From JARRRL01 sp037380725 (GTDB taxonomy: Bacteria > Pseudomonadota > Gammaproteobacteria > Pseudomonadales > JANQJO01): a stretch of DNA of 7,676 nt. This document shows positions 6,192 to 7,676 of the stretch, in pieces. Under the pieces are notes generated by a model. The model ran no database searches. It saw nothing but the letters and a program-made list of their open reading frames with translations, and was not told the origin of the DNA. The DNA lies in the NCBI GenBank assembly GCA_037380725.1, contig JARRRL010000154.1:1-7676 (forward strand). Direction: 5' to 3'. Made by a program: the position numbers and the translations under genes. Numbering within the stretch: position 1 is the stretch's first letter; each line of letters starts with the position of its first letter.

Positions 6192-6280
6192 AAAAATCTA
6201 TCCTGAATGACTGATAAACTGCCTGAGACTTAGAGCAAGAATGAACAGATGTGAATTAATACAGATGTGGATAATGAACA

Positions 6281-6305
6281 AGTGGTCCACATCATAGAGA
6301 CCACT
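6281..6305 (-). terminator. Possible weak terminator hairpin after purA
   Basis: AGTGGTC (6281-6287) and GACCACT (6299-6305) form 7 bp arms around 11 nt, about 40 nt beyond the purA stop. On the sense strand the hairpin is followed by TTGTTCATT, which is only moderately T-rich. It may end the purA transcript, or it may be a protein-binding dyad upstream of katG. Confidence 0.3.
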
Positions 6306-6346
6306 GTCATCGTTTTATCCTTTATTCAAAACAAGATTAGAAAAGA

Positions 6347-7642
6347 TTAAAAAATAGGCTGCCGACAGATTGTCTCCACCCGATCTGGGCCGGTGGACAA
6401 CATCTGAACCGGCACACCCAATAACGCTTCAATCCGCTCAACATAAGCGATCGCATTCGCAGGCAGTGCGTCCCAATCTTGCACTCCAAAGGTGCTCTCA
6501 GACCAACCCGGCAAGGTTTCATACACCGGCTGCGCGTGCAATAACTGCTGAGCCGATACCGCTCCACTCAATGGTCGACCTTCCTGATCCACATAGCTCG
6601 TACAAATTTTCACTTCTTCTAAACCATCCAGAACGTCCAGCTTGGTCAAACACAGACCCGATACCGAGTTCAAGGCCATCGAACGCTTCAGTATCACGGC
6701 ATCCAACCAACCACATCGACGCGGTCGCCCTGTCGTCGCTCCAAATTCATTACCTTGTTTAGCTAAGTGCGCTCCCACATCATCAAACAACTCCGTCGGG
6801 AAAGGACCACTACCCACACGCGTTGTATACGCCTTGGTGATACCCACTACCGCATCCAAGTACAAGGGACCAAAACCCGTACCCGTGCTGGCCGCCCCAG
6901 CGGTAGTGTTGGAGGATGTGACAAACGGGTAAGTACCGCAATCAATATCCAACAAGGTACCCTGCGCCCCTTCAAACAAAATGGACGTCCCAGACTCCCG
7001 TTGCTGACACAATAAGGTCTGGGTATCCGTAATGCTGTCCGCCAACCGTTTACCATAAGCCAAATACGGCTCCAACACCGCTTCGACGGGCACCACATCG
7101 ACGTGGTGGTACGATTCCAACAAAAAGTTATGGTACATCATCAGCGCTGTCAGTTCGCGCGCAAAACGCTCCGGCTGCAGCAAATCACCCAAACGCAAAC
7201 CTCGTCGCGCAATTTTATCTTCATAAGCCGGACCAATACCACGACCCGTCGTACCAATGGCTTCACGACCCCGCTCTCGCTCACGCGCTTGATCCAACAT
7301 GACATGCGTCGGCAATATTAAGGGACATTGATCGCTCAGACGTAATCGCGAAAACACGTCGACGCCTTCTTCCAGCAGCACATCCACCTCACGCATCAAA
7401 GCCGCTGGATCGACCCCCACACCATTGCCAATGACACTCAGCACCCCTTCATGTAGGAACCCAGAGGGTATCAAATGTAATACGGTTTTTTTGCCTTCAA
7501 TCACGAGCGTATGGCCTGCATTATGGCCACCTTGAAAACGCACCACACATCCGACGTGCTCGGTCAGCAAATCCACCAACTTGCCTTTTCCCTCGTCACC
7601 CCATTGGGTGCCAATGACAACCACATTTTTTGCCTTGCTCAT
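6347..7642 (-). CDS. purA: Adenylosuccinate synthetase
   Basis: PurA makes adenylosuccinate from IMP, aspartate and GTP, the first committed step of AMP synthesis in the cytoplasm. With the start at 7642 the protein is 431 aa, matching the usual length of about 430. The P-loop-like GDEGKGK is at residues 15-21 with catalytic D16; catalytic H44 lies in NAGHTL. Other landmarks are IGTTGRGIGPAYEDK (129-143), R146/R147, FEGAQG (223-228), the Arg-rich TTGRPRRCGW loop (303-312), TKLD (333-336) for guanine recognition and the STGPDR end motif (416-421). An in-frame ATG at 7663 adds seven residues (MALVGWG) but has no ribosome site. The 7642 ATG overlaps a TGA of an upstream frame as ATGA, typical of coupled genes. 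The stop is TAA at 6347-6349. Confidence 0.97.
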   Translation of the reverse strand: MSKAKNVVVIGTQWGDEGKGKLVDLLTEHVGCVVRFQGGHNAGHTLVIEGKKTVLHLIPSGFLHEGVLSVIGNGVGVDPAALMREVDVLLEEGVDVFSRLRLSDQCPLILPTHVMLDQARERERGREAIGTTGRGIGPAYEDKIARRGLRLGDLLQPERFARELTALMMYHNFLLESYHHVDVVPVEAVLEPYLAYGKRLADSITDTQTLLCQQRESGTSILFEGAQGTLLDIDCGTYPFVTSSNTTAGAASTGTGFGPLYLDAVVGITKAYTTRVGSGPFPTELFDDVGAHLAKQGNEFGATTGRPRRCGWLDAVILKRSMALNSVSGLCLTKLDVLDGLEEVKICTSYVDQEGRPLSGAVSAQQLLHAQPVYETLPGWSESTFGVQDWDALPANAIAYVERIEALLGVPVQMLSTGPDRVETICRQPIF

Positions 7643-7676
7643 ACCCCAACCCACCAGCGCCATTCAGGACCATTAC
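7639..7676 (-). CDS. C-terminal end of an upstream gene (possibly hisZ), partial
   Basis: A frame entering from the window edge reads NGPEWRWWVGV then TGA at 7641-7639, which overlaps the purA ATG in an ATGA arrangement. Eleven codons are too few to identify a product. hisZ, the regulatory subunit of ATP phosphoribosyltransferase, commonly precedes purA in gammaproteobacteria and is a reasonable guess from position only. Confidence 0.35.
   Translation of the reverse strand, partial: NGPEWRWWVGV

Larger units (their letters stand above)
6145..6346 (-). promoter_or_regulatory. katG upstream region, probable promoter and peroxide control
   Basis: This gap must carry the katG promoter unless katG is read through from purA. 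No strong -35/-10 pair is evident; TTGCTC followed by TATCAG at 16 nt, in sense orientation, is only a weak candidate. Positions 6187-6201 read ATAG-N7-CTAC on the sense strand, close to one half of an OxyR site (ATAG-N7-CTAT), but no second half follows at the expected spacing. OxyR control is plausible from family knowledge and is not demonstrated here. Confidence 0.35.

Overview
The window looks like a chromosomal segment of a gammaproteobacterium with a base composition near 50% G+C and AT-rich intergenic gaps. Three conserved housekeeping or stress genes support this: release factor RF3 (prfC), adenylosuccinate synthetase (purA) and a bifunctional catalase-peroxidase (katG). The last codons of a gene upstream of purA, possibly hisZ, would fit the hisZ-purA order common in gammaproteobacteria. 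The genus cannot be fixed from sequence alone; the KatG has the look of Legionellales-type enzymes, but that is only an impression.

Layout, from high to low coordinates, because every intact gene is on the minus strand: the end of an upstream gene (7639-7676) overlaps the start of purA (6347-7642) by ATGA. A 200 bp gap with a 17 bp tandem duplication leads into katG (3970-6144). An accessory stretch follows (about 1790-3960). It holds a decayed IS4-family transposase on the plus strand (3547-3865), inverted repeats, an apparently orphan plus-strand terminator, and a two-gene module that matches the 'mobile mystery protein A / B' pair: an XRE-type helix-turn-helix protein (2489-2956) and a Fic-domain protein (1788-2492), overlapping by ATGA. 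prfC (178-1767) lies directly downstream and probably shares their transcript.

The most striking structure is the control region of the A/B pair. Four copies of the dyad GTTTAG-N6-CTAAAC sit at exactly 33 bp intervals (2993-3109), with a possible weak fifth half-site at 2960. The two copies nearest the gene each have one degraded half, and those halves lie on a good minus-strand promoter (-35 at 3025-3030, -10 at 3002-3007). The inferred picture is a self-regulated HTH-Fic module that resembles a toxin-antitoxin pair. A perfect 13 bp inverted repeat near the 3' end of the HTH gene may add RNA-level control between the HTH and Fic genes. Since prfC follows the Fic gene with no visible terminator, the module may also influence RF3 supply.
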